Shown: positions 13,459 through 26,465, counted from the first letter of the stretch. The stretch: DNA of 64,000 nucleotides from Rhopalosiphum padi (GCF_020882245.1 NC_083598.1:35625858-35689857), one strand, 5' to 3'. Notes: generated from the letters alone by a model not told the origin. Program-made: numbers and translations.

Positions 13459-13848
13459 ATGCACTCGGTTATCTCTGTTTTGGAAGGGGGAGGATCCTTT
13501 TCGGACCCCCAGTCAACGCCATCATTACACGAGACCCTTAGTCGTCTCAGAGAAAAAATACCTCTCACACACACACACACACACACCGACGCGGCGAAGG
13601 GTTGCGACCCTTCCCGGTTATTTCATTATTTCTCGCTCGCGCCCTTTAAGAACTGCGTTACAGCAGCAGCAGCAGCACCACCATCACCATCACCACCACC
13701 ACTACAACCGACGGCGTTTGTAGATTTTTCGGCGGAATTCTCATATAGGAAACTTCATTCCAACGTCCTCCGCCGATACCCAAATATAGACTACGTCGAC
13801 AAATTAACAGGCCGCCGCCTGTCTCTTGTACCATTTGTTTTTCAATAA
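13459..13848 (+). CDS. Unrecognised open frame over microsatellites, 129 residues
   Basis: ATG-initiated frame of 129 residues in a CpG-containing islet. It reads through a (CA)n array as a Thr-His repeat (about residues 37-43) and through a CAG/CAC array as an Ala run and a Pro/Ser run (about residues 69-82). Outside these, the C-terminal 45 residues look balanced (FVDFSAEFSYRKLHS and following) but match nothing I know. A second frame (13346-13723) reads the same arrays as poly-Gln and poly-His and needs a TTG start. Openness is largely explained by repeats lacking stops, so I regard coding as unlikely. Confidence 0.1.
   Translation: MHSVISVLEGGGSFSDPQSTPSLHETLSRLREKIPLTHTHTHTDAAKGCDPSRLFHYFSLAPFKNCVTAAAAAPPSPSPPPLQPTAFVDFSAEFSYRKLHSNVLRRYPNIDYVDKLTGRRLSLVPFVFQ
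13566..13586. repeat. (CA)n microsatellite
   Basis: About ten CA units inside the CpG-containing islet. Confidence 0.9.
13660..13703. repeat. (CAG)n/(CAC)n trinucleotide tract
   Basis: Five or six CAG units passing into CAC/CAT units. These are the repeats that code poly-Gln/His in insect transcription factors, but no flanking domain supports coding here. Confidence 0.85.
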
Positions 13849-13849
13849 T

Positions 13850-15500
13850 TGTGTGTAGGGCGTATTTCTTGGAAGGGTCTCAACAAGAACGATAAACGAA
13901 AGTGAAATAACTGCGGCCGGCCGTGGAATAATAACAGTTGCACTACCGTCGGTCATAAACGTCATCGTTCCTCCTCGAATAATGAAAGTTAGCACTCATG
14001 TATCTAATCGAGTGCAATCAATTCTATCAGATTTGCTAGGGTCCAAAGAAAGTAATGACCTCGGTATCCGAATAAATACCAACGAGGAGAAGGCACGCGC
14101 TCAACAGCTGACTGTACGCTCGAATTTAGTACGCCGCATATTTTTTTAATCAAATTCAATTACGGCAGACTTGCAAAAATAATATGAACGAGACGGTATT
14201 TCACATATACCGTATAATTTATTTATCGGAATGAAATTTAAGTTGTGTCTAAATTTATACGCTTGCTTATGGAAGCATTTGTTTTTTATTATTAAAAAGC
14301 TATATTATAACAATAATAGTATATTTGCTGCCAACTGTGGTATAACGACTAACGAAAGTGATCACCGCAGACGGACATAACAAAAATATTATTTATTCTA
14401 TAAATAGTACCGTAATATAATATTATACAGATACCTACGTAAAAATATAAAACACTACTTATTTGAATTAAATAATATTATTGTTGTATTTTTTCTGTGC
14501 AAGCACAGAACATTCAATTTTGGTAATGTATTTTATCAAATAACAAACATTGTCTAGACCAATTTAGTATAATAATTTATTATTGTCATATACAACATTC
14601 CACAAATACATATTATGTTTAATATGCATTATGCACCTGTCTACAATAAAGTTAGGTATTCATATCTATGAAAATTAGCATTATATTATTATCTGTTTAA
14701 ACATGGAAAATATGAACGTTATAATTTATAATTTTGTTTTGTATTGTGGAATAATATGGCAGAATGCAATATTAGTATAGTTATTATTATTAACCACATT
14801 CTATTAAATATACGAGTACAATGACACATTTAAGTAAAAATACACAATAACCACATATTATAGTGGTTTTGTTTTCATTAAAGGTTGCAGGTATGACGTT
14901 CAACAAACAATAAGAAAAAAAAACTTATTAGCGGAAGTCGATTAAAAAACTTTTTTCATTAAACTTAAAAACAAATTAACCATACTCTGTCGTAAATTTA
15001 ACTAATTTATTTTAAATTGATTTATTTTATAGGGTGGTGATACGAGTATTTTATTAGGTATAGAGAGAATATCCACAGTTAATGAACAATTGTACTTGTT
15101 TTTTCAATAATTAAACATTACATTTTTCTTAACTTTTTATCCAATTAATGGCTATACACTTTTCAGAATTAGCGAATCGTATTAATTGGAAAAATGCGAT
15201 GATATATTTGGAGATATTTTATCGAAATCGTTACGCTATACAACATTATTTGTAAATTATAAGACTAATGCAAAGTTAATCTTCAAATAATTGCAGCATC
15301 TCAATGAACATTAATAATACTGTCTACTATTTTTTTTTTCATTAAGTCGTGTCGTTTCAACCAAACGTGAAAAAACTTAACATTCGTGCGTTATAGGTAC
15401 TTCCGTGTTAAGCTAAAAGCTCTTTCGGAGAAACCGTATATTTTTAGAATATATTTATTAAATAATTGCGAAGAGTAATGGCCTTACAATTATTATTATG
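13850..15500. other. Spacer, AT-rich
   Basis: Apart from a CpG-rich patch to about 14130, the sequence is A/T-rich with no frame, RNA or repeat of note. Confidence 0.55.
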
Positions 15501-15509
15501 TTGCACTGT

Positions 15510-15780
15510 AATTTTGTCGAATCGCGCAGACTATAATTTAGCGGAATTGTCTCTCATGTATTGCAGAAGACTTTCGTACAGGCCAAATACAGCGGGGTTA
15601 TTCGAGCACTTAATAGCGGTTGGTCTGGAAACGTGAGTCGTCCGGAGTCCCCGAATTCATGGGTATAATTTACAAACCACATTTAACGCATTTGACAAGC
15701 GCTCACTTTTCAAAGAACCCGAGTGCAGCATACACCCGCACACGCGTTCGCCAAACGTACTGCTGAAAATGGCTTAAAGT
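15510..15780. promoter_or_regulatory. Candidate conserved noncoding block
   Basis: About 270 bp of balanced, repeat-free sequence in an AT-rich setting. It contains an acceptor-like TGTATTGCAG at about 15557-15566, but the frames after it are short and unrecognised. A noncoding regulatory element is more likely than an exon. Confidence 0.25.
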
Positions 15781-17255
15781 TTGACTTAACAATAATATGA
15801 CGTCGATGTTTTGCAGTTCATATAATATCATAATATAATGTCGTATAATACATCGTCTCGAGAAAACGACTTCGGAATGGGGACTTAACTGCATTGGTTG
15901 TACGAATTATTACTATTTCGAGTGAAAAAATAATACGATTTCCATTTATTCTATGAACTATAAACTGGCAAAATCTGTCCCATTCTGGATCAATGAGCAG
16001 TTGAAAAATGATCATTTTACAAATACTTCTTAACAGAAGGTTACAAAAATAGTCTCTACACAATAAAACGAACAATGTTAAAGCTAATGGAATTAACTCG
16101 TTATTATAAACCATATTTTAAACGTAGCTTAATATAATGTTATATTATACTACTTTACTACTTTACGATTATATTATATAAAATTAGGTATTTAAGTCTA
16201 CTGTAGAATTAGTTCAACGAATGATAATGTAAATACAAATATGTAAATTTACTATTTAGAACTTTTTAGAGGAAATCAAATATTAAAATTACATTAAATT
16301 TCAGATTTTTCTTTTTATGTTGTTAGTTTCGTTTTTTATGAATTATAATTTATCAGTATAATCTAAAATATAAAACCCAACATACAGAACTTTTGAACGT
16401 TTGAAAGCAATCTGCGCAATGGTACGACGCATTTTTTTATAACTTTAAAATTAAAGAATATGATCAAAGAAAACTTGTCTACTGCGGGTAAACCAAATAC
16501 AATTATACGTACAAATAAAGCATGAACTAATATTGGTGTGCAATTATTGAAACAGTGTATTTACAAATTCAAAACGAATTAATTTTTAATAAATCAGTTG
16601 ATGAGGGTCTAAGCCGTCGTAATACCGTCGCAGTAGTATCTTGTATACGCGTCCATTGTTTGAAAATGAGTAAACATAATATTATAATATTATACAATTT
16701 GAATTCATCACTCAATTGTTTGTTAATAATTATTATATAATTATTATCATCAATAATTCGATATACTAAATACCTAATATTATTATATCAGATTATCAAC
16801 TAATAATGCCCGATGATATAACATCGGTGAATGACCTGGTAAAACTACCAGAAACTACACTGCAGTACCATAACTCTTACCTATTATATTATATAAATCA
16901 TATTTTTTTTTCATAACATTATATTGTATCATTCTTTTATGTAAATAATTGCATTATATTTTAATATCGTTGTATTATTATTGTAAATATTTTTAAATTA
17001 AAACGTGTTTGTTTTATTCAAATTATAACGTAGAAATAATTATTGTTTGAAGTTGTTTGACCAAGTTAAATTTTCTCTATAACACACAAATAAAACACTA
17101 TTTCATTATTTAAATTATATATATATATATATGTTTTTTTACGTTAATATGCGCTGCGTCTCTACGTAGTATAACAATATAACATATATAACTATTGTTT
17201 CCGGTAATAAATGCACTCAATGAATATCGAGTGAAATCGACCGTATTAAAACATT
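15781..17255. other. AT-rich spacer
   Basis: Antisense frame 15818-16114 (98 residues, hydrophobic and aromatic-rich) is typical of AT-rich noncoding DNA. A short (AT)n array lies at about 17117-17132. Nothing else seen. Confidence 0.55.
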
Positions 17256-17645
17256 TTACGCGTTGCCCGACGTACAAATAAGGGTGAGGCCTATCCGAAA
17301 ACCATTTTTTAATGGCTTAAACTTTAACCGTATATGGTATTCTGAAAACTTTTGATCGAACTTCTGGGTAATATTTAGAAAGGGGGAGAAAGGATTTTGG
17401 GGTCAAAAACCTCGCCAATGTCTTCTCTAATTCCCATAATTAAGTGTACTTGCGGCTGCCATACCCATCTGTATATAAGTAAACACATGCGGAAGGTATT
17501 TGTGAAAGGGATTTTCCTCCCAATTTCCTCAAAAAAAAAATGCGCTTTAATAGTTTAATGGATATTTGGTCTTACCATGTCACGGTATTAGACCCTAATT
17601 TATACCATTAACGGTCGTTAGATTGACTGCCATTTGGTTCATTTA
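17256..17645. promoter_or_regulatory. Candidate conserved noncoding block
   Basis: Nearly 400 bp with no microsatellite, mixed composition and several TAAT-type words, bounded on both sides by low-complexity AT sequence. All frames are closed by stops, so coding is not supported. It encloses the hairpin at 17555-17611. The retained complexity amid decayed sequence is the reason to suspect constraint. Confidence 0.3.
17555..17611 (+). ncRNA. Imperfect hairpin, pre-miRNA-like
   Basis: Outer stem TTAATGG (17555-17561) pairs with CCATTAA (17605-17611). Inner stems GGTCT (17568-17572) with AGACC (17590-17594), and TACC (17573-17576) with GGTA (17584-17587), close a 7-nt loop, with a 2-nt bulge and a central internal loop. 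That makes 16 perfect pairs plus possible A-T pairs in the internal loop. The arms are about 22-28 nt, but the loop is small, and I match neither arm to a known miRNA. It may equally be a DNA-level dyad in a regulatory block. Confidence 0.2.
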
Positions 17646-19419
17646 AATCTGAATTTTAAGCATGTGTATTCAATAAAATATATTCTAATATTCGGATCAA
17701 GGTAAATAATTCTATTAAATACTTATTCATGTATTTAAATCCATATAAATAATAACAATACCACGGTAACCTAAGATGATATATTTCATCTTTTAAAAAA
17801 GTCCAAATGCACGAAATGACTGCTACTACACGAGTGAGTGGTTCGCTTAAAGTGGAATTTATTAGATACAAAAAAAAAATATTTCATAATTTGTTTTTCA
17901 ATTGAGTTTAAACTAATAATACACGAACTCGAACATACTTCAAGCCCACATAATATGGTGGGTGGCTGTTTCTGGTACACTACTGTTGGTGAGTGTATTT
18001 GCTTTGGTTTTGAATATTTTAAAACGACGAATCATTGTATTTCAAAATCAATTCCCATCACTTTATATTTAAATAATATGTAGGTACATTAAAACTTGAT
18101 GGAATACCTACAACATAAAAACTATTAATTACATGTGATATTTTTCTGTAGTACCATTTAAATAATAACCTTTAAAATTAAATCAAAATTACAAGTAGAC
18201 TAAAGAAAACCTAAAAAAAAAAGAAATGAATGCAGTTGATTAAAAATAAATTATTGATAAATCTCAGATATTGATATTGTTATTTTCTAAGCCAAAATGT
18301 ATTGTTTATTATGTATATTTAACTTTAATAGGTCATCTCAACATTCTCAACTCGCATGTCTTCGTGTATATTAATTGTTTCTGTTTATTATTTATTCATA
18401 TATTTTAAATTTACCTATTGGCTATTGTACAATCATTAGCCGTTTAAATACATTCTTTTAAATAATAAAAAAAAGAATACAAAATATTTAAATAATCATG
18501 ATAATTAAATGATTTTTGTTTTGTTTTATCGAATGCAGTGTACCAATATTTTATTTTAATTTGGTTTAAACTTTTATTGTTACTTAAATTATAAATAGTA
18601 CTCGATAACCCATTGTACACGAGTATTACAATATACAAACGTTCTTAAATGCATTATTTACACTTTACTACAGCGAATACTTGTAAAATAAAAATATATA
18701 CTTTGCCATAAAATCTATAATTTTCTTACCCTGTTCAATGTTCATAAACTGAAATTGCATTTTTAATACGAATGGTTAAACACATTCCTAAAAAAAATAT
18801 ATGTATATATATATTAATTTTTTTTATCACAAACTTATATACATTCTTTATTTTACTATTGTTATTTCGCAGAACCATATTGTTTTAAAAATATTTCTCA
18901 CACAAAACTGTACTATTCACATCGTCTTGTATATACTGCAAAAGCGATTATTAAGTGTTTTTTTTATGGTCTAGTAAATATGCATTTGAATTTTTATTGA
19001 AATTATTGTGATATAGACCGTTGTAATTTTTTTTTTTTATAAAAATTCATTTTAATAATAATATTACATTCATGCGTTTTTTCGGAGCACACAAACCGTA
19101 ATGATTATAATATAATATACTCAAAGTTGAGCATTCCAATATGTACCTCGGTGAAATGCTCAACTCGCCGACCAATAATTCTTCCATATCGGCAGATTAT
19201 TTAATTTTTTGAAAGCTACCAAATCCTACGATAAAATCACATTATATATACCTACTACCGTATTTATAATGCATTATGCAAATCCACTATAATATCAAAT
19301 GCCCGTAGGAGCCAAAGATATTGCTTTCATTTAAAAAAAAGAACTAATATACTATTATAATAAGTATCTACTTTGTTCGTGAGGGTATTTTTACATTATT
19401 CGATCTGACCCAGTAAATT
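17646..19419. other. AT-rich spacer
   Basis: Short frames near 17656-18083 on both strands are Tyr/Ile/Ser-rich and unrecognised. T and A homopolymers occur around 18780-19050. No feature supported. Confidence 0.55.
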
Positions 19420-19438
19420 AGGTGCGTTCTTTTATACG

Positions 19439-19663
19439 TTATATTGCAGGGGACGAAAACAACAGTTTACCCAAATTATATACGGTACACGTGGCTCGGT
19501 CCCCGCGACTCCTTCCATTTGGCAGTGAAAACCTCTATTTTCTCCAAAAACACCGAACGAATAAATTCGGCTGCGCGTACGTGCCAGTATTAATGCGGTC
19601 ACGTGAACAATATCTAATAAAAATCCTCGTACGCTTACAACACAGTAAATTTAATCAAAGATG
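19439..19663 (+). other. Balanced open block, possible exon or regulatory element
   Basis: About 75 codons stay open after an acceptor-like TATATTGCAG ending at about 19449, with balanced base use and a stop (TGA) at 19662-19664. The frame starts only at a GTG upstream, so it would have to be a terminal exon rather than a whole gene. Words seen include SPRLLPFGSENLYF. No domain is recognised, and no partner exon was found nearby. A conserved noncoding block is an equal explanation. Confidence 0.15.
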
Positions 19664-19666
19664 ATA

Positions 19667-20925
19667 ATCAGTGGCCACGTGTTGGCCGTGTGTATATATA
19701 ATATATATATCGTATATGTGTATTATGTTTTATAAACACATTCCATATCTAATACATCCAATTTACCCGCACAATATATTGGATCTACATAACAATAGTA
19801 TATCCTTTTATATCATGCATATATATATATATATATATTATTGATTCGTTTATCGATCGAAAAGGATATATAGTTTTGTACTTGCTCTCGTGTTTTGAGT
19901 TTTCGATTGTATAATAGAGTAATTTAGACAATATATTTTTGCGTATCAGACATGACTACCGAAAAAAAAACTTAACAACAAGATAGATAATATAATATTT
20001 CTCGAATAATTATGTCGACACGACTATAATTTATTATAACCCTCTCGTGGTCAGAACAATTATAACAGCACAGTAGTTAACGGTCTATAATATTGATTAA
20101 AGTGCTTAGTACATGGTTAACGAAATATTGATTTACTGTTAAACAATTAATTCAGAGGAGAGGGGGGCAGCAGTAAATGATTATAATATGCTACGGAAAT
20201 ATTTAAACGGGCGGAGATATTATCATTGGGACAATTATATTGATGAATTGTCAGACAATGGGTTTAAATGAAATTCCATTTCACCCCTTTGATTAAAGTA
20301 TACGAGACGAGCGCATTTCGTTTGTTTATAAATCATTCACATAACACAATTGTGTGTTTAGACCAGGATTTTACTTATAGAGTAGGGACGAAAGAGGAGT
20401 GGAGTGTACATATACATGTACATACATACTTTTTACACGATTGAATTTCGCCTGGTTCAAACAAGACAAGACATTCAGGTTAACACGAAGTATTGACTTA
20501 AACTGGTTGGAATTCTACAGTCGTATTGTTTGCCTATATCCTTCGTACAAGACTTGTGAAGACGACTGTATAGTTAGTAGCTACCACTTTAAGAAGTAAT
20601 CATATTCTCTAAATTATGTCTATAATAAAGTTGTATTTAAATTATAGTCAACTTACATCGATTATAATATTCTATTTAAGGTTTTTCTTTCAAATTTAAG
20701 AACAGAATATTTTGTAATATTACACTACACAAGAAAAATTCAAATTTAATTTATTTTATAAAAAAAAGTGTTAATTTTATTTTAATGTTATTATAATAAC
20801 ATTATGTGCATACGAAAACAATATTAATTGATAATTAATTGGACAATTTTTACTGAGCATATTAGCTTAATAACCAGAATGACATTTGGCTATACTATTA
20901 TTACCTACCTGCCTACTTTATTCTT
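19667..20925. other. AT-rich spacer with (AT)n arrays
   Basis: Contains (AT)n at about 19817-19838 and a slightly complex patch at 20270-20600 whose 66-residue frame (20399-20599) is unrecognised. Nothing else seen. Confidence 0.5.
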
Positions 20926-21236
20926 TATCACGTAACCCTTCCCTTCATTGTTAATTTCCTTTTGGCCGTTACGTATTTTCCGGTGACGTTTTATAATCTT
21001 TTCTACCGGTGTAATATTCCGTCTAAGGATTTTTTTGCCTTGTTCCAATTAACGATCCTTACCCCCTTCGTTGCCCGCACTACAGCATTTCGTCTATGGA
21101 ATTTCACAAAAGTTTCACGCCAAATCACACCCCAAAAGCTTTTGTCCGGGCAATTTATTATTCTCCGTCTGTTAAATGACCCTTTGCGAAATGCCGTCTG
21201 GACACCGTAACATTTCAAACAAACCCTCATACATTT
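20926..21236. promoter_or_regulatory. Candidate conserved noncoding block
   Basis: About 310 bp of even composition, pyrimidine-rich on the plus strand at its start, with no simple repeat. It ends at a T homopolymer (about 21241). Two opposed frames (20962-21210 plus, 21003-21230 minus) stay open through it, but neither gives a recognisable protein; the antisense openness mirrors the sense one. Confidence 0.3.
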
Positions 21237-22189
21237 TCATTTTTTTTTTTTTATTTCGTTCATTTCAAGTAGAATACCGACATTTAACTGCCGTCACATT
21301 TATTATTGTACATTAAATTAAAAAAATACTTATACATTTGTTGTGAAGAAGTGAAAATAAAAATACAGTATGTAATCATTTATCACATTTTAACTCCTTG
21401 GTAACAGAATATAAAAACTTTGTAAATAATATACGCAGAGCATTCAAAGCTTTTGGAAGTATAATAAATAAAAATATTTTAAACATATTTTAATGTATTT
21501 ATTTAGAGTTAAATATTTAAATAATAACCTAATCTAACCTAGAATTTTTTGTAAAAATCATAGTCATAAAACGACCGAGTTTTTTTTAGTAAGGCTTTTT
21601 AATACTTATTAACTAGAATATTTCATTGCTGTATTATGTGGTTTTGAAATTAATTAATTTTTTATGAATTGAAATGTTTTCCAAGTTAAGTTTATTTCTT
21701 ATAGGTACCTTAGTATAACATATGCTATTAAATATAAATTTACAATTTTATATAACCAGTTATAATGTTAAAATATTGTTGTTACTTCAATTTAATATGT
21801 ATTCATATTGTTTCCGTCCTACAATTGAATCACGTACTCGTAATAAAATTTTCGCGTTGCATAATATTAAACTAAACGATTTTATGTCACAGTTGTTATA
21901 TGCACATTGTCACAATATCACGTTTATGTAGCATAGTGTATACCGTCAGTCCGACACATAATGAAAACTTCGTACGTTTTTCAAACGATATCGTTATTAT
22001 AAACAAGCATTACCACTAAATATCTAGTGTACCTACCTATCATTAATTAGTTAAAAACATTTTAATTTAATTTTTGTTTCTAATAAGAATATATTTAACA
22101 ATAAATGAGTGGCTGATATGGACGAATATATTTATTTTTAAAATAATATTTAAAAATTAATTTTGCATTAAAATAAATTGATAATTGTC

Positions 22190-22690
22190 AAGCACCTCTC
22201 AATAATAATAATTATTATTTATTATTGTTTATTTATCATTATTAATTTTATAGGAAAAAAAATAAAAACTTATATTATATCACACTCGATATTAATGTAA
22301 TACACAAAAAATATAAGCAAAATATTTAAATTATCTCAAAAACAAAAATAAATAATTGGTTTTGTATTTGCCATGGGTATCTAACTTTAAGGTCCCGTAC
22401 TCAAAGTATCAAATTTAAAAATATTAATAATAAATTAACACTTCATAATAATATTTTACCAATCACCCCCTGAACAACGATTTAAAAATCTACATACTAA
22501 CAACCCCTGGCCTATTACTACTTTCTAACTTTCTTGCACTCACACACACACACACATACACACAAACACAGTCACCAAAACTCAATAATATCTAATCTTT
22601 TATCTGCTACTATTCCTATCAACTCAATTCATTGTCTCAAACCAAATAAAAAAAAAAAATCAATGAAAAAATAGGTACCTAAAAAAAAAG
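22190..22690 (-). mobile_element. Possible 3' UTR fragment of a non-LTR retrotransposon
   Basis: Read on the minus strand, the stretch begins T- and G-rich, with a GT-rich tract (22540-22571), passes through a GGGACC...GATACCC segment around 22370-22400, and ends in AATAAATAAACAATAATAAA-like sequence running into ATT repeats near 22200. Strand-asymmetric composition ending in an A/T simple repeat is usual for 3' ends of Jockey-type LINEs. No coding remnant was found beside it, and no target duplication could be fixed, so the call is weak. Confidence 0.2.
22540..22571. repeat. Imperfect (CA)n microsatellite
   Basis: CA array interrupted by TA and AA units. Confidence 0.85.
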
Positions 22691-23399
22691 AAGCAAAACA
22701 TTTTGAAGTAGTGTTAATGGATGTCAAATTTTATCATAATAACATTCCTATAACACATTTGGTAATAATAAAATATAATATTATATATACACAGAATGTA
22801 AATTTTCTATTTTTTAAGTAGAAAAAAAACTTATATTTATATGATTGTTTTTTATACTTTAAGTATGTAAAAATTAAAAAATTAAAAATAAGTAAAATGT
22901 ATTATTGTACTTAAATAATAGGTAAATTATTTATGGAATTTAGTTTATTCGTTATAAAGACAATTAAATTACTTCAAACATAATTATTGCCAATGTTTAA
23001 TTAATAACTATGTACAATAAAATTTAAAATATAATTATTGTAATTCGTTGGACTTTAGTACTTTACCTATATTGTATCTAAACAGATCTCATTGTTTTTT
23101 TAATTTTTATTCGAATTATTTAAAAGCGATCGTTTTATTTTTTAGAGCTAATTATCATTAATATGATTAATATCAATTTATAAAGTGCATTGTCTTTGGA
23201 TGTCTTGTATTATGCTCTCATTGAATTTTTCTATGACTGTCAAGTTACTATATATAATAAATTGTGAGTAGTAATACAAATACTGAAAGTTGTTTTCTAA
23301 ACAAACGTATCTAGTGTTTGCTTATAACGCACACTTGATTATTGTTATTTTAAACTTACAATTTTGAAATTCAGCAATTGAATTAAGACCACCCAGTGA

Positions 23400-24680
23400 A
23401 GAAACTAACGACGCATACAGATCTTATAGTGTGTGACGACTATATATTAAAGTGTGTTCACGCTGTCATTGTTTTTAATCTTTATTAAAAACACTTTTTT
23501 GTAAAAGCAAATGTGCCATAAACAAACTAGTCGTCACCGAATCAAAAGCACGCGATTACTGCAATAGTCTATCGCATATTATTATTATAACGCCGTTATA
23601 TTAAGATGAAACATAAAACGCCACGAAAACGGTGTGGTTTTAGTTTGCCAAGAACACTGATAGATGCCGCAGTGATTTACGTATTCATTGTGCGGTTCAC
23701 ATGCGACAGTACGGCGCTCCATAACAATAATATTGTACAACGCTATTTTTATAAATCACCAATACATTATTGTTTATTACACTGATACGCTTTGTTTCGT
23801 GAGCTGCCAACGGCGAACCGCCGGTTTATTAAACAATAATGATATTATATTATTGTTATTGTGGTGCGCAATATATATATATATATATACATCGTATTAA
23901 AATATTATGATACCACGATGCCGTCGCCTCCGTCAATGCAACTGCCGTTTATTGCGTGAATATTGCATTACGCGAAGTCTCGGCGAAAAACAAAACTTTT
24001 GCGAAACGCTGTCCGGGACTTTACCGCGAGCGATATACACCTCTATTATATATATGATACTTACGACGGTAGTGTGTATGTCTATAGGTATAACCACCGG
24101 GTACATTTATTATAAATACGAGCCAGAGAGCAATATATATATATATATTACTATATAGCAAGCTCGTCGACGTCAGACGAGTGGTGCGCAACCGTGTTAT
24201 ATATACATATATATATATATATATATGATATATACGTCTACACCGTCTGAATATTGTATTGGCCGTTAATTCGTTGTATACGGAGTAGCGTATAAGTTTG
24301 CTTTTAGTGGGAAAACGAAGCACATTGGCCGGTTCGAACTATAAAATATATCTATAGAACACGCAATGTGCCTACGTGTACCTATATATACAATATATAT
24401 ATATATATAAATTTAGAACGATATAGAAGGAAGAGAGAACTTTTGACCGAGTCGGTATATAACGTTAAATGTATGGAATGGAGGTGGCGGAAGACTCACG
24501 AAACTGCAAAATAAAAGGTGTATATACGCGCCATCCGAGGAAATCCATTATTTTATTATTAACCGGGGCCGCCGCCGCCGCCGACGACGACGCGATGATT
24601 GTCGTGAGAAAGCTGCCATTTGGACCACGTTTTGGATCGGCGTCGACGCCCCACGGTCCATTAAAGGTTTAATACGCACT
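23400..24680. promoter_or_regulatory. CpG-containing mosaic with (AT)n arrays
   Basis: CpG-rich segments alternate with four TA arrays (near 23871-23889, 24131-24150, 24196-24227 and 24391-24409). A GCC/GAC triplet run lies at about 24568-24592. Small frames exist on both strands, but their long Ile-Tyr runs show that they read through TA arrays. Candidate regulatory island only. Confidence 0.25.
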
Positions 24681-26105
24681 CAATGCACTCTCTTACGAAA
24701 TGTACGGTAAAAAAAAATGAAAATAAAAACGAAAAAACCGATTACATTTTTGGAATAAAAAAAAAATGTATACTCGAACGCGTCACATGTGTACCTTTTT
24801 GAACTATAGATTTTGTGCAGAGTTGGTGTACCACGCGTAGTGTATTATAATATAATCAACGCGTATTGATGATATTAATAATACACTGTCGACAAACAGT
24901 TTTTCCAGACTGACGGGTTTTTTTTTTTTTGCGTAAAAATTCGTTCGTGAAATATCACGACGATACTTCGACACTGACTGATTGCAAGTTTTTTTACGAG
25001 GGTATTTAATTTAGTTTCCGTGGCAAAAAAGTTGTCATTACTATACAATATTTTGTGCACTGACACATTATATAATATAATATACGAGATCCTGTTGTTT
25101 ACGGTTTAAAATTGGAACATTGTATAATTAGACTTTTAATAATTACAAACACGGGTGATCGATTTTGTTAGTAAAAAAAAAGACATTTTTCAACAGTCAA
25201 TAAAACAAGAAAAACAAATAGTTTGATATTTCATGGTCGGAGAACGTATAATAATAATTATACATAATAAATTATAAGTCATGACATATTATTACAAATA
25301 CCTATAGTAGAGCCAATAGCTAAACAAATAACGATTCAATAAAACAAATAAAATAATCAAAAATATTTTTTTTTAAGAATAAAAAAACACGTTATCAAGT
25401 TAAAACTCGTTGTACAGTTTTTTCCATTGGTAATAAAATAAATAAAATATTATAAAATGTAACGGTTCTTAATAATACGATTCACTGCATACAAGATTTT
25501 TACATGTATAATTAGATGTAAAAAATATATTTTATTTACTCGATAGACCCGCATTAATAAATACTTTTAGAAACAATAAAATTGTGTTATTTTTTCTTTT
25601 GAAAGGCAATCACGATTTGTGCACTTGATAGTGGATTTTAAAATGACTTTTTTCGTGTCGTAAAATTCTTGAACAAATTTCCCATTACGCGAAAGTTTTG
25701 CTACGCTGAGTGCATCTATGTGGTTTGCTGAGGGAAAGTCATGGGTGATCGTTATGGATTTTATTACTGATACTAAAATATAATACAACATAACATAATA
25801 TAATATATATATATATATATATATACTTTTTAAGGCGTTTGTGTTCGATTATCTGACCTACATACACCGTATAGAAGTCGCAATGAATGGTCGTCGTGGT
25901 ATATCGGATCAGAATGATAAATGAATATTTCAATTGTCAATATTGGTGAACAAATCGTACTTTATTTTTATGATTATGTATGGTACACGAACCAACGTAA
26001 TTGAATTCTTAATAATCGGCCTGTACATAACTACTGCGCAACAATGTATACAACGATTTAAACTGTATACCTATATATAACATCATAATACGCATAATAT
26101 CGTAA
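24681..26105. other. AT-rich spacer
   Basis: A-rich and T-rich runs; (TA)n at about 25801-25826. The minus-strand frames at 25567-25933 are unrecognised and AT-driven. Confidence 0.55.
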
Positions 26106-26465
26106 TAGAATATTCAACTCGGGGAGTTGGACAAATTTTCTGATTGCAAGTTCATCACACAGCTGTTATCTCTACAACAGCGTCGCCTTATATTGCATAT
26201 ACATGGAAAATGAAATAATCGCATAACTAATGAAATGCAAAAGCGTAATTCAGTTACTGCCGCCGACGGTGCGAGTGTGCGGCGATGTAAAAGGAAAAGT
26301 ATCTACAATACTTGCGCAATAGAAAAAGAAAAAAGAAGAAATTAACAGACGAATAAAACTTCGTATTTGGTCACGAATGCAAAACGCAAACAGGCACGGT
26401 ACCGCAAACAGAGTGTAACACTATCGAGTCGATAGCGATCTCTGATTAACTAATAAGGCCAGCCA
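26106..26465. promoter_or_regulatory. Candidate conserved noncoding block
   Basis: About 360 bp of complex sequence without microsatellites, including CCGCCGACGG and the small dyad CTATCG-AGT-CGATAG near 26430. Frames are closed. Flanks return to A/T-rich sequence at both ends. Confidence 0.25.

Larger units (their letters stand above)
21237..23400. other. AT-rich spacer
   Basis: A/T-rich, apart from the strand-asymmetric stretch described separately. No gene seen. Confidence 0.5.

Noticed and set aside
13346..13723. 125-codon frame with poly-Gln/poly-His end
   Set aside because: Needs a TTG start and its only striking part is the CAG/CAC microsatellite; poly-Gln alone is no evidence for a transcription factor.
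24320..24345. GGTTCGAAC resembling a Pol III B box (tRNA or SINE)
   Set aside because: No A box at the right distance and no tRNA-like stems.
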